From an uncultured Dehalococcoidia bacterium (GTDB taxonomy: Bacteria; Chloroflexota; Dehalococcoidia; Lucifugimonadales; Australimonadaceae), in NCBI GenBank assembly GCA_958295525.1, contig OY282355.1:781504-845503 (forward strand): a DNA stretch of 64,000 bases, in the 5' to 3' direction. The translations under genes were made by a program, and so were the position numbers. Positions within the stretch are counted from its first letter, which is position 1; each line of letters begins with the position of its first letter. Below the pieces are notes generated by a model. It was given only the letters and a program-made list of their open reading frames with translations, made no database searches and had not been told where the DNA came from. Of this stretch, positions 1 through 7,715 are shown one piece after another.

Positions 1-119
1 GGGGGGCGAGCGCGCTTCGCGCCGCCATGTTGGTTCCGCTTACGCGAGCGCAGCAGGCCGCCTACTATAAGCGCATCCGCGCAAGCGCGGATGCGCTCCC
101 CATTACCCCCGGGGCCACG

Positions 120-204
120 TCATTCCCGCGAAAGCGGGATCCTACCTGCCACTGCCCTCGACAGCGGGGCCGTCCGGGGGCGAGATTCCCGCCTGCGCGG
201 GAAT
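120..204. repeat. two dRS3-like palindromic repeats
   Basis: Two intergenic copies of the family found throughout the window, near 122-140 and at 185-204. The second is a perfect ATTCCC-N8-GGGAAT palindrome. An ATG at 203 lies inside this repeat and is therefore a poor start for the next gene. Positions 1-120 hold nothing I recognise. Confidence 0.8.
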
Positions 205-241
205 GACGAATCAGGGGGACGGGTGGGCTAGACTGCGGGGC

Positions 242-1615
242 GTGAGTTTCACGGCGGACCTGCATTTGCATTCTCCTTACGCGATGGGCGTGAGCCGCGC
301 TATTTCGCTGGAGACGCTCGCGTGGTGGGCGGGCGTGAAAGGGCTGGACGCGCTCGCGTGCGGCGACTTCACGCATCCCGCGTGGCTGGCGGAACTGCGG
401 CGCAAGTTGCGCCCCGCCGAGGATGGCCTGTTCGCGCTGCGCGAAGGGGAGGTCTCGAGCGCACCCGGACGGCTGCCCGCCGAGGAAGGGCGAGACGGGG
501 TTCTCTCTCCTGCGGAGAGGCGGGACGGGACTCCCTTTCCTGCGGCGGGCGCCGGAAGCGGGACGCGGTTCGTTCTGGGGACGGAGGCGAGTTGCGTCTA
601 TCCGCAGGGCGGGCGGACGCGGCGAGCGCATCTGCTCGTGCTCGCGCCCGACTTCGCGGCGGTGGACGGCCTTTGCAAGGCGTTCGCTCCGTTCGGCGCG
701 CTGGAGTCCGACGGACGCCCGACGCTGCGGCTGTCGGGGCGCGACGTCGTGGAGGCGGCGTTGACGGTCAGCCCGCTCTGCGAGGTGATTCCGGCGCACG
801 TTTGGACGCCCTGGTACGGCGTCTACGGCTCCAAAGGCGGTTTCGACGCGCTCGATGAGTGCTTCGGCGATATGACGCCGCATATCCACGCCGTCGAGAC
901 CGGCCTGTCGAGCGACCCCGCAATGAATTGGCGAGCGCCGGAGTTGGACGGACGGACGCTCGTGTCGTTCTCGGACGCGCACTCCGCGCCGCGCCTGGGG
1001 CGGGAGTTCACCGTTTTCGCGGGCGCGTCCGGCTACGGGGCGATCATCGAGGGACTGCGGACGGGAGGGGTTGAGTGGACGGGCGAGTTCCATCCGCAGG
1101 AAGGGAAGTACTACTACGACGGCCATCGCAAGTGCGGTGTAAGCGCCGCGCCGGAAGAAGCGGGCGACGGGCGGTGTCCGGCGTGCGGACGCCCGATGAC
1201 GCGGGGCGTGCTTGGGCGCGTGAACTCGGTTGCAAGCCGCGCCGCGCCGTATGGGAACGGAGAACGAGACGCGAGCGGGGAGCGGCGCGGGCAGGGCAGG
1301 GCGGAGGGGGCGCGTCCGCCGTTCCGCCGGCTCGTTCCGCTGGAGGAGATCATCGCCGAAGCGCGGGGGCGCAAAGTCGGGAGCAAGGGGGTCCGCGAGG
1401 CGTACTTCCGGCTGATCGAGCGCGCCGGGCCGGAGTTGCGCGTCCTTACGGAGGCGGACGCGGCGGAGATCAAGGCCGCGTCGGACGGGCGAATTGCGGA
1501 GGGGGTTCTGCGAGCGCGGACGGGCGCGCTGTCGGTCGAGCCGGGGTTCGACGGGCAGTACGGCGTGGTTCGCATCTGGGGCTCGGACGGCGCGCCGTCC
1601 GTTGGCGGACAATAG
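242..1615 (+). CDS. PHP-domain endonuclease Q-like DNA repair enzyme
   Basis: This protein resembles endonuclease Q, which nicks DNA 5' of deaminated bases and abasic sites. The N-terminus carries the PHP metal-binding motif DLHLHS (about residues 6-11) and GDFTHP near residue 43. A zinc-ribbon-like segment follows near residues 295-315 (DGHRKCGV, then CPACGR), which is typical of EndoQ. I chose the GTG at 242 because the upstream in-frame ATG at 203 lies within a dRS3-like repeat, and homologues begin just before the DLHLHS motif. At about 457 residues the length fits the family. Residues 75-125 are rich in G, E and R and look poorly conserved. The gene stands alone. Family assignment is from motifs; substrate specificity is inferred from the family. 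Confidence 0.8.
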   Translation: MSFTADLHLHSPYAMGVSRAISLETLAWWAGVKGLDALACGDFTHPAWLAELRRKLRPAEDGLFALREGEVSSAPGRLPAEEGRDGVLSPAERRDGTPFPAAGAGSGTRFVLGTEASCVYPQGGRTRRAHLLVLAPDFAAVDGLCKAFAPFGALESDGRPTLRLSGRDVVEAALTVSPLCEVIPAHVWTPWYGVYGSKGGFDALDECFGDMTPHIHAVETGLSSDPAMNWRAPELDGRTLVSFSDAHSAPRLGREFTVFAGASGYGAIIEGLRTGGVEWTGEFHPQEGKYYYDGHRKCGVSAAPEEAGDGRCPACGRPMTRGVLGRVNSVASRAAPYGNGERDASGERRGQGRAEGARPPFRRLVPLEEIIAEARGRKVGSKGVREAYFRLIERAGPELRVLTEADAAEIKAASDGRIAEGVLRARTGALSVEPGFDGQYGVVRIWGSDGAPSVGGQ

Positions 1616-1783
1616 GCCGTTGACAGCGGGGCGGGGCGGGATTGAGCATAAGGGCGGCGCGCGGCTCTCCGTCCCTATAGGCTCTGCCTGCACGGTCGGG
1701 ATGCGGGTTACGCAAAGGTCTCCTCTTGCGGAGCGCCCGCGCGGGGTAGAATGGCGTAGACTCGCCGACGAGAGGCGCGGACG

Positions 1784-2359
1784 ATGACGATGGAAACCAG
1801 AGACCCCATAGCCTTCCACGAGGCTCACCGCGACAAGTTGCTCGACCACGCGGCTCTTATGTTGGAAGACGACGACCGCCTTCAGGCGTCGGAGAAAATC
1901 TGGGGCGCCGTCTCTCACGCCATCACCGCTATTGCGAAGAAGAGGAATTGGCCGCACAGCGCCTACGCCGACAAGAGAGACATCGCCCGCTACATCGCGG
2001 AGCAGGCGAATTCCCCCAACATCAACATCCTGTACGACGCGGTGTATCCCTATCACACGAACTTCCACGAGGACATCAGAGACGCCGCCGACATCGGAGA
2101 GGGGATCCGGAGGGCAAAGGAATTTGTGGAATTGCTTAGCGCGGCGGACGCGGCGTTGAGCGCCGGCCAGCGCGCCCCGCATGGGAGAGCGTACCGGGAA
2201 TACGAGAGGCGGCACAAAATAGAGCCTGATCCGCCTTACTCAGCCGAGGAGTGGCGCCGGCACATTGGCCGGCTGGAATCGCAACTGGCGCGGGCGCGGG
2301 CGCAGGCTGCGGCGGCGCTGAGCGAAGAGGAGCCGTCCAAAGCCTCGGGCTCCGCGTAA
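1784..2359 (+). CDS. PaREP1/HEPN-like small helical protein, paralogue 1
   Basis: A 191-residue, mostly helical protein of no certain function. Residues 28-50 include DDRLQASEKIWGAVSHAI, a motif typical of PaREP1-like helical proteins often grouped with HEPN folds. A second copy of this motif is in the protein at 58017-58562, so the two are paralogues. The C-terminal 60 residues are charged and likely coiled. No RNase-type R-x4-6-H motif is evident, so a nuclease role is unsupported. The ATG at 1784 follows a GAGG-containing leader; a second ATG at 1790 is possible. The gene stands alone between EndoQ and the next operon. Confidence 0.6.
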   Translation: MTMETRDPIAFHEAHRDKLLDHAALMLEDDDRLQASEKIWGAVSHAITAIAKKRNWPHSAYADKRDIARYIAEQANSPNINILYDAVYPYHTNFHEDIRDAADIGEGIRRAKEFVELLSAADAALSAGQRAPHGRAYREYERRHKIEPDPPYSAEEWRRHIGRLESQLARARAQAAAALSEEEPSKASGSA

Positions 2360-2506
2360 GAGGCGGCGGCGCCTTTTCCGTATCAGTGCTTCAGCGCCTG
2401 CCGGATTCCTCGCTACGCGGGCAGGGCGGCAAGTTCCGAAAGCGCGGCGGACGCGCTCCGCGTGGGGCGCAGCGGCGACTTCAATTTTTGCGTAAGCAAG
2501 GGAACG

Positions 2507-2752
2507 ATGGACGACATCATCACAATGGAAGAGATTGGGCGGGTGTACGAAGTTACGGACGGCCTCGGCATAGACCGCGAGGCGCTGAACATCGAACTCG
2601 GCAAAGAGGATCCGGGCGGCTGGACGCGGGCGCCGGGCGGGATGATGCGGGGCGAGGTGATCGCGATCACGCTGCCGCTCACGACGCCGCTGGACGACTG
2701 GCTGCCGTCGCTGGAGGCGGGCCTGCGCGAACTGGCCGAGGGGGGAGCGTAG
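2507..2752 (+). CDS. small hypothetical protein upstream of ICL-fold enzyme
   Basis: I do not recognise this 81-residue protein. It begins MDDIITMEEIGRVYE and ends two bases before the next start codon, so it is almost surely co-translated with the isocitrate-lyase-fold enzyme. The ATG at 2507 has AAGGGA eight bases upstream. The frame stays open to a GTG at 2462, but that longer form has no better ribosome site. There are no cysteines, signal peptide or membrane segment. The arrangement hints at a role tied to the downstream enzyme, which is inference only. Confidence 0.55.
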   Translation: MDDIITMEEIGRVYEVTDGLGIDREALNIELGKEDPGGWTRAPGGMMRGEVIAITLPLTTPLDDWLPSLEAGLRELAEGGA

Positions 2753-2754
2753 CG

Positions 2755-3618
2755 ATGCGGACGACGGCGAGGCTGCGCGAATTGCTGGCGGGCGAGAGGA
2801 TGCTGCTCGCGCCGTTCGTCTACGACGGCTTCACGGCGCGCATCGCCGAGGAGGCCGGGTTCGACGCGGCGTATATGTCCGGCTTCGCCACCTCTATGTC
2901 GAGGGGACTGCCGGACGTCGGACTGCTGACGCAGACGGAGATGACGCAGAACGCCGCCGTGATCGCGTCGGCGGTGAGCGTTCCGATCATCGCGGACGCG
3001 GACACCGGCTACGGCAACGCGATCAATGTCCGCCGGACGATCCGCGAGTACGAGCGGGCGGGGGCGGCGGGCGCGCATATCGAGGATCAGGTCGCGCCTA
3101 AGAAGTGCGGCTTCTTCGAAGGCAAGCAGGTGATCGGCGTCGAGGAGGCCGCGCAGAAGATACGGGCCGCGGTCGAGGCGCGCAGGGATCCGGACTTCGT
3201 GGTCATCGGGCGGACGGACGCGCTCGCCGTGAGCGGCTGGGACGATACGGAGCGCCGCTGCCGGGCGTTCGCGGACGCGGGGGCCGATCTGGTGTTCGTG
3301 GACGGGATCCGCTCGCGGGACGACCTGCAGGAGTTCGCGCGGCGCATGGGCGACCTGCCCCGAATGTACAATGGGGAACTCCCGCCGGAGGAGGCGGAGG
3401 CGCTCGGCTTCAAACTGCAAATTCACCGGGGGCCGGTCTTCTCCCTCTATCCGATCATCAAGGAGATGATGGTGGAGTTGCGCGAGAGCGGGCGGGTCGC
3501 GGCGCTGGAGCGCTACGGCGCGGGCGGCGACGTTCGGATGGCCATCGCGCACGCGCTTGGGCTGGGCGAGATCAACGAATTGGAGCGGCGTTACGCCGAC
3601 GGACAGGAGAGCGAATGA
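2755..3618 (+). CDS. isocitrate lyase/PEP mutase family enzyme
   Basis: This 287-residue protein has the isocitrate lyase/phosphoenolpyruvate mutase barrel. DADTGYGN (near residue 82) supplies metal-binding acidic residues, and HIEDQVAPKKCG (near 112-123) holds the active-site loop with the catalytic Lys-Lys-Cys-Gly of lyases. That loop points to a C-C lyase such as methylisocitrate or dimethylmalate lyase rather than a PEP mutase. FVVIGRTDAL follows in the expected place. It starts two bases after the preceding small gene and overlaps the next by ATGA, so the three form an operon. A nearby MmgE/PrpD protein at 12.3 kb would fit a methylcitrate-like pathway, but exact substrate is not shown. 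Confidence 0.85.
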   Translation: MRTTARLRELLAGERMLLAPFVYDGFTARIAEEAGFDAAYMSGFATSMSRGLPDVGLLTQTEMTQNAAVIASAVSVPIIADADTGYGNAINVRRTIREYERAGAAGAHIEDQVAPKKCGFFEGKQVIGVEEAAQKIRAAVEARRDPDFVVIGRTDALAVSGWDDTERRCRAFADAGADLVFVDGIRSRDDLQEFARRMGDLPRMYNGELPPEEAEALGFKLQIHRGPVFSLYPIIKEMMVELRESGRVAALERYGAGGDVRMAIAHALGLGEINELERRYADGQESE

Positions 3619-4019
3619 GCGGCATCACGCTCGTGGAGGCGCAGCGAGTCGTCGCGGCGGCGCTGGCGAAAGCGGAGGAACTGGGGCTGACCGTCGCGGT
3701 GGCCGTGGTGGACTTGCAAACCAGCCTCGTCGCGTCGGCGCGGATGGACGGCACGAATCCGTTCACGCCGGACGTGACGCGCGGGAAGGCGGTTGCGACG
3801 GCGGTGACGAAGGGAACGCCGAGCGGCGCCGCGGCGTCGCGCTTCCCGCAAGGGCTGCTGGACACGGTGCGCGATCTCTACGGCGGTCGCGTCACGTGGG
3901 CGCAGGGGGCGGTTCCGATCTATAAGAACGGCGAACTCGCCGGCGCGGTGGGGGCGGGCGGCGGCCCGCCGGACAAAGACGAAGAGGTCGCGCAGGCGGG
4001 CGCGGACGCGCTGGCTTGA
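3615..4019 (+). CDS. GlcG/HbpS family protein
   Basis: A 134-residue protein of the GlcG/HbpS (DUF336) family, whose members bind haem or act beside catabolic enzymes. The N-terminal VEAQRVVAAALAKAEELGL helix and the glycine-rich AGAVGAGGGPPDKDEEVAQAG end are the family signatures. The start codon overlaps the stop of the isocitrate-lyase-fold gene (ATGA), so translation is probably coupled. No signal peptide is present, so the protein is likely cytosolic. In other genomes this family often travels with aromatic or organic-acid catabolism; the specific role here is unknown. Confidence 0.8.
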   Translation: MSGITLVEAQRVVAAALAKAEELGLTVAVAVVDLQTSLVASARMDGTNPFTPDVTRGKAVATAVTKGTPSGAAASRFPQGLLDTVRDLYGGRVTWAQGAVPIYKNGELAGAVGAGGGPPDKDEEVAQAGADALA

Positions 4020-4072
4020 ACGGCTGAGCACGGCCGGCTGAACCAGTTGAACACGGAGAGAAACGAACGGCT

Positions 4073-4357
4073 ATGACGACGCTCACGGACGCGGCGCTGG
4101 CGGAGGCCAGAGCAAAGGCAACGGAAAAAGCGGCGATGCTTCGGGAGTACTTGGAGTACGTCTACCGCGTCTCCCCGAAGGAGGCGGGAACGCTCCTCTG
4201 CTCCGAGGACGAAAACCCCTATGAGGTTCGGCGCAACCTTATGCTCGCGGCCACGGTGGCGGGCGTTCCCATCGCCTCCACGGTGGAGCGCAAGGCGCGG
4301 CGCGTCACGTTTTCGCTGACGAAGCGGGCGCCCGGAAGGCCGCGCAAAGCGGAATGA
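4073..4357 (+). CDS. small hypothetical protein with basic C-terminal tail
   Basis: A 94-residue protein I cannot assign. The first half is helical and acidic-basic mixed (EARAKATEKAAMLREYLEYV). The last ten residues, KRAPGRPRKAE, resemble an AT-hook-like GRP core. The gene overlaps the start of the CoA-transferase by four bases, suggesting co-translation with it. A GGAGAG site lies upstream of the ATG. The GRP motif could indicate DNA contact, but a single motif in a short protein is weak evidence. Confidence 0.55.
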   Translation: MTTLTDAALAEARAKATEKAAMLREYLEYVYRVSPKEAGTLLCSEDENPYEVRRNLMLAATVAGVPIASTVERKARRVTFSLTKRAPGRPRKAE

Positions 4358-5589
4358 ACGCGCTGGAAGGGCTGAAGGTCGTAGACCTCACGACCATCGT
4401 CTCCGGCCCCTACGCGGCGGCCATTCTCGCCGACTTGGGCGCGGACGTCATCAAGGTCGAGCCGCCGGGCGGCGAGAACGCCCGCAAGTTCGACGGCGGC
4501 GACCCCCGCCTGATGATGGGATCGCTCACGCCCCACGTGATGAACCTCCAGCGCAACAAGCGCGGGATGGTCGTTGACTTGCGAAGCGATGGCGGGAAGC
4601 GAACGCTCGCCGACCTCGCGCGCTGGGCCGACGTCGTGATGGACAACTACCGACCCGGGGTCGCCGAGCGCCTCGGCGTGGACTACCCCTCGCTGCGCGC
4701 GCTCAACCCGCGCGTCATTGCGTGCTCCATCACGGGCTACGGCCTCACCGGCCCGGGGCGGGGCCGCGCCGCGCTCGACGCCACCGTGCAGGCGTTCGCG
4801 GGCGTGATGGGGATGACGGGCGCGCCGGACGGCGATCCGGTGCGGGCGGGGCCGCTCTACGCCGATCTCTGCGCGGGGATGGCGGGCGCGCTGGGCGTTC
4901 TCGCCGCGCTCGCGGCGCGGGAGCGCACAGGCGAAGGTCAGCGCGTGGACATATCTATGCTGGACGTTCAGATGGCGCTCATCAACTATCACGCCGTGAT
5001 GCATCTGATGTCCGGCATTCCCACTCCGCGCACGGGCAACGAAATGCAACTGCACGTTCCCTACAACGCCTACCGCGCAAGCGACGGCTGGGTGTTCGTA
5101 GCGGTGACGGTCGACGCGCACTGGCGGACGCTGACGGCGGCGCTGAACGCGCCGGACTCCGGCATCGCGGGATCGGCGAGGGAGGCCGCCGCGTCGCTCG
5201 CCGACGCCGCGCTCGCCACGCGAGCGGGCCGCATCGCCAACCGCGAGCGAATCAACGCCGCGCTCGAAACCGTCATCGCGGCGCGGACGCGGGACGAGTG
5301 GACGCTCTTCCTCTCGGAAGCGGGCATTCCCGCCGCGCCGGTCAACACGCTGGACGAGGCCGTGCAAGACGCGCAGGCGCGGGCGCGCCGGATGATCGTC
5401 GACGTTCCCCACCCGGAGGGCGGAACCTACGAGGCGACCGGCAATCCGTTCAAGTTGTCGGCGGGAGGCGAGGAGCGCTTCACGGCTCCGCCGACGCTGG
5501 GGCAGCACACGGCGGAGGTTCTGCGCGATGTCCTCGGCTACGATGAGGAGCGCGTCGCGCGGCTCTACGCGGACGGCGCAGTGGGGTAG
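4354..5589 (+). CDS. CaiB/BaiF family III CoA-transferase
   Basis: This 411-residue protein is a family III CoA-transferase that moves CoA between carboxylic acids. The N-terminus has LEGLKVVDLTTIVSGPYAA and LGADVIKVEPPGG, the usual opening and CoA-binding region. ITGYGLTGPGRGRAALDATV (near residue 128-147) contains the aspartate expected to form the anhydride with the substrate. The C-terminal domain ends in TLGQHTAEVLRDVLGY, also typical. Length matches the family. Translation is probably coupled to the small upstream gene through a four-base overlap. Substrate cannot be read from sequence; neighbours suggest a short or branched dicarboxylic acid. Confidence 0.9.
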   Translation: MNALEGLKVVDLTTIVSGPYAAAILADLGADVIKVEPPGGENARKFDGGDPRLMMGSLTPHVMNLQRNKRGMVVDLRSDGGKRTLADLARWADVVMDNYRPGVAERLGVDYPSLRALNPRVIACSITGYGLTGPGRGRAALDATVQAFAGVMGMTGAPDGDPVRAGPLYADLCAGMAGALGVLAALAARERTGEGQRVDISMLDVQMALINYHAVMHLMSGIPTPRTGNEMQLHVPYNAYRASDGWVFVAVTVDAHWRTLTAALNAPDSGIAGSAREAAASLADAALATRAGRIANRERINAALETVIAARTRDEWTLFLSEAGIPAAPVNTLDEAVQDAQARARRMIVDVPHPEGGTYEATGNPFKLSAGGEERFTAPPTLGQHTAEVLRDVLGYDEERVARLYADGAVG

Positions 5590-5679
5590 GGGGGCGGCGA
5601 ACTGCGCCGCCGTAAGTTCGCGCGAGGAGCGGGACAACCGGCGCTTGACGCTTGGGCGAGCATCGCGTAACAAGAGGTT

Positions 5680-7029
5680 ATGGCAACGCAATCCGTCTTG
5701 GAGGCGCCCATCGCGCCAATGGACGCGGCGCCCGGCGCGGCGGACGCCGCCGCTTGCAATTTCCGCGACCCCGCGTTCACGGCCAACCGCGACGCTCCGG
5801 TTCACCGCTGGGCGCCGTGGATCGCAGGCTTCTCCAAGCAATTCGTCGAAGACGCCCTCGACCGGCACGCTCCCACGCATGGCGTCGTGCTCGACCCATT
5901 CGCAGGAGTTGGCACGACGCTTTTGGAAGCCGACCTCGCGGGCCACGAGGCCGTCGGATTTGAGATCAACCCCTACGCCGCGTTCGCCTGCCGAACAAAA
6001 CTCGCCGCTCACCGGGTGGATTCGCCGCGCCTGCGCGAGGCCATATCCGCGTTCGCCGCGTTCGGAGAAACCGCCGACTCGAGCGGCTGCGAGCCGCAAT
6101 CCGCGCCGCCCGCCGGCTTCCGCACGCGAACGCCGTTCTACAGCCCGAATGTGCTGCGGAAGATGCTGCTCGCGCTCGATTTCATCCACACGCTGGACTG
6201 CCCCCAAACCGCCGACCTTTTCAAACTGGCGTTCGCCTCGACGATGGTGCAATGCTCCAACTATTCCTATGAGCCCAGTCTGGGCCGCAAGGCGACCGCC
6301 GGACGCCCCGACGTGGATGATTTCCCCGTTTTCGAGGCGGTCGCAGCCAAGTTGTCCGATATGGCCGGCGACGCCGAATGGAGCCGTCACGCCCGCTCGC
6401 GGCCCGAACGCCCCGACGGGCGCGTATTCGCCCAGTCGTTCTTCGAGGGCTACCGCAGCGTGCCCGCGCAAAGCGTTGACCTGCTCGTCACCTCGCCGCC
6501 CTACTTGAACAACTATCACTACAACCGCAACACCCGGCCCCAACTCTATTGGCTTGGATTCTGCGAGTCTCCGCGCGACTTGAAGAGGTTGGAATCCTTG
6601 AATTTCGGAACCTACTGGCAGAATGCTCGGGAGCGGGACGCTGTGGAAGTAGCCTCGCCGGTCGCCGATCCGGAGATACTGGAGGCGGTCTCCGAAGTGC
6701 GGCGAAAGAATCCTGAGAAAGGCGTCTACGGCGGCAACGGCTGGGCGAACTACGCCGCCCAATACTTCAACGATTGCGGGCGGTTCATCGAAGGCGCGAA
6801 ATGGTGCCTCCGCCCCGGGGGGACGGCCCTCGTCGTGATAGGCAACAGCATTCTGCAGGGCGTGGATATCCCCACCGACCGCTTTCTCGCCGTCATCGCG
6901 GAACGGAGCGGGTTGAACGCCGTCGAGATCCATTCGCCGCGGGACGCGCGCGTCGGAAGCAGCATTGTCAACGCTCGAGTCCCAGGAAGCGGCCGCCTTT
7001 ACGAGTCGGTCGTCGAACTGCGCGCCTGA
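5680..7029 (+). CDS. DNA methyltransferase of a type II R-M pair (TSPPY class)
   Basis: A 449-residue amino-methyltransferase for DNA. Motif I, DPFAGVGTT (residues about 71-79), binds S-adenosylmethionine, and motif IV, TSPPYLNNYHYNR (about 271-283), is the catalytic loop. TSPPY favours N4-cytosine or N6-adenine methylation rather than C5-cytosine. Motif I precedes motif IV. The stop codon overlaps the start of the GIY-YIG nuclease by one base, so this is the protecting enzyme of a restriction-modification pair. Characterised Eco29kI-type nucleases pair with C5-cytosine methyltransferases, so this partnership is unusual. The recognition site is unknown. Confidence 0.85.
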   Translation: MATQSVLEAPIAPMDAAPGAADAAACNFRDPAFTANRDAPVHRWAPWIAGFSKQFVEDALDRHAPTHGVVLDPFAGVGTTLLEADLAGHEAVGFEINPYAAFACRTKLAAHRVDSPRLREAISAFAAFGETADSSGCEPQSAPPAGFRTRTPFYSPNVLRKMLLALDFIHTLDCPQTADLFKLAFASTMVQCSNYSYEPSLGRKATAGRPDVDDFPVFEAVAAKLSDMAGDAEWSRHARSRPERPDGRVFAQSFFEGYRSVPAQSVDLLVTSPPYLNNYHYNRNTRPQLYWLGFCESPRDLKRLESLNFGTYWQNARERDAVEVASPVADPEILEAVSEVRRKNPEKGVYGGNGWANYAAQYFNDCGRFIEGAKWCLRPGGTALVVIGNSILQGVDIPTDRFLAVIAERSGLNAVEIHSPRDARVGSSIVNARVPGSGRLYESVVELRA

Positions 7030-7604
7030 TGCTCTACGACCCGCTGACCTACGACAACCTCATGATGGGGCTTGTCTTCCATTTCCAGAAGCAGCCGCAA
7101 CATTCGCTAGACGAGGCGGCGTCCATCGAGGGGCCGGGCGTCTACGCGCTCTACTACACGGGCGCTCTGCCCGCCTATGCGCCGATAGCGTCAGGCGACG
7201 CTCCGATATACGTCGGCAAGGCGATCCCGCCCGGTTCGCGGAAGGGCGACGCGGTGGACGCGGCTGTCCCCGCTCTCCGGCGCAGAATCAACGAGCACGC
7301 CAAGTCAATCGGGCAGGCCGTCAACCTCGACGCCGACGACTTCCGGTGCAAGGCTCTGGCGGTTCAGCCCGTCTGGATAACGCTTGCGGAGCGGTTCCTC
7401 ATTGACCACTTCCGTCCCGTCTGGAACCTCTGCTTAGACGGATTCGGCGATCATGACCCCGGAGCGGGCAGGCGGAACAGCGAGCGCAGTTGGTGGGACG
7501 CGATGCATCCTGGCCGCGCGTGGGCGACGCAACTGCGAAGCGTCAAAACGCAAGCCGCCGCCGAGGAGCGCGTCCGCTCTTTCTGGACGCTGGACGGCGC
7601 ATGA
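7029..7604 (+). CDS. Eco29kI-like GIY-YIG type II restriction endonuclease
   Basis: A 191-residue nuclease of the GIY-YIG superfamily, close in layout to Eco29kI, which cuts CCGCGG. The two tyrosine motifs are GVYALYY (residues 37-43) and PIYVGK (59-64). R86 and H90 in RRRINEHAKS, E121 in TLAERFLIDHF and N133 in RPVWN keep the spacing expected of the catalytic set. The C-terminal GFGDHDPG and WWDAMHPGR segments are shared with the Eco29kI group. The start overlaps the methyltransferase stop by one base. Target specificity could differ, because the partner methyltransferase is of another class. Confidence 0.85.
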   Translation: MLYDPLTYDNLMMGLVFHFQKQPQHSLDEAASIEGPGVYALYYTGALPAYAPIASGDAPIYVGKAIPPGSRKGDAVDAAVPALRRRINEHAKSIGQAVNLDADDFRCKALAVQPVWITLAERFLIDHFRPVWNLCLDGFGDHDPGAGRRNSERSWWDAMHPGRAWATQLRSVKTQAAAEERVRSFWTLDGA

Positions 7605-7715
7605 TCGCCTCAGAGCCCGTCGTGTCCAACCGGCGGTTGTAGGCAACGGCCAAATACGAGCGGGGCAGGAGGGGCGGCTTGACAAGCCGCCCCCGCGCCT
7701 TGTCCAATCCAACGC

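Noticed and set aside
203-241. ATG at 203 as the EndoQ start
   Set aside because: It lies in a dRS3-like repeat and has no ribosome site; GTG at 242 adjoins the conserved domain.
4219-6933. Very long open frame on the minus strand opposite the CoA-transferase and methyltransferase
   Set aside because: Low-complexity Arg/Ala/Gly-rich product typical of the antisense of GC-rich genes; the plus strand has clear enzyme motifs.
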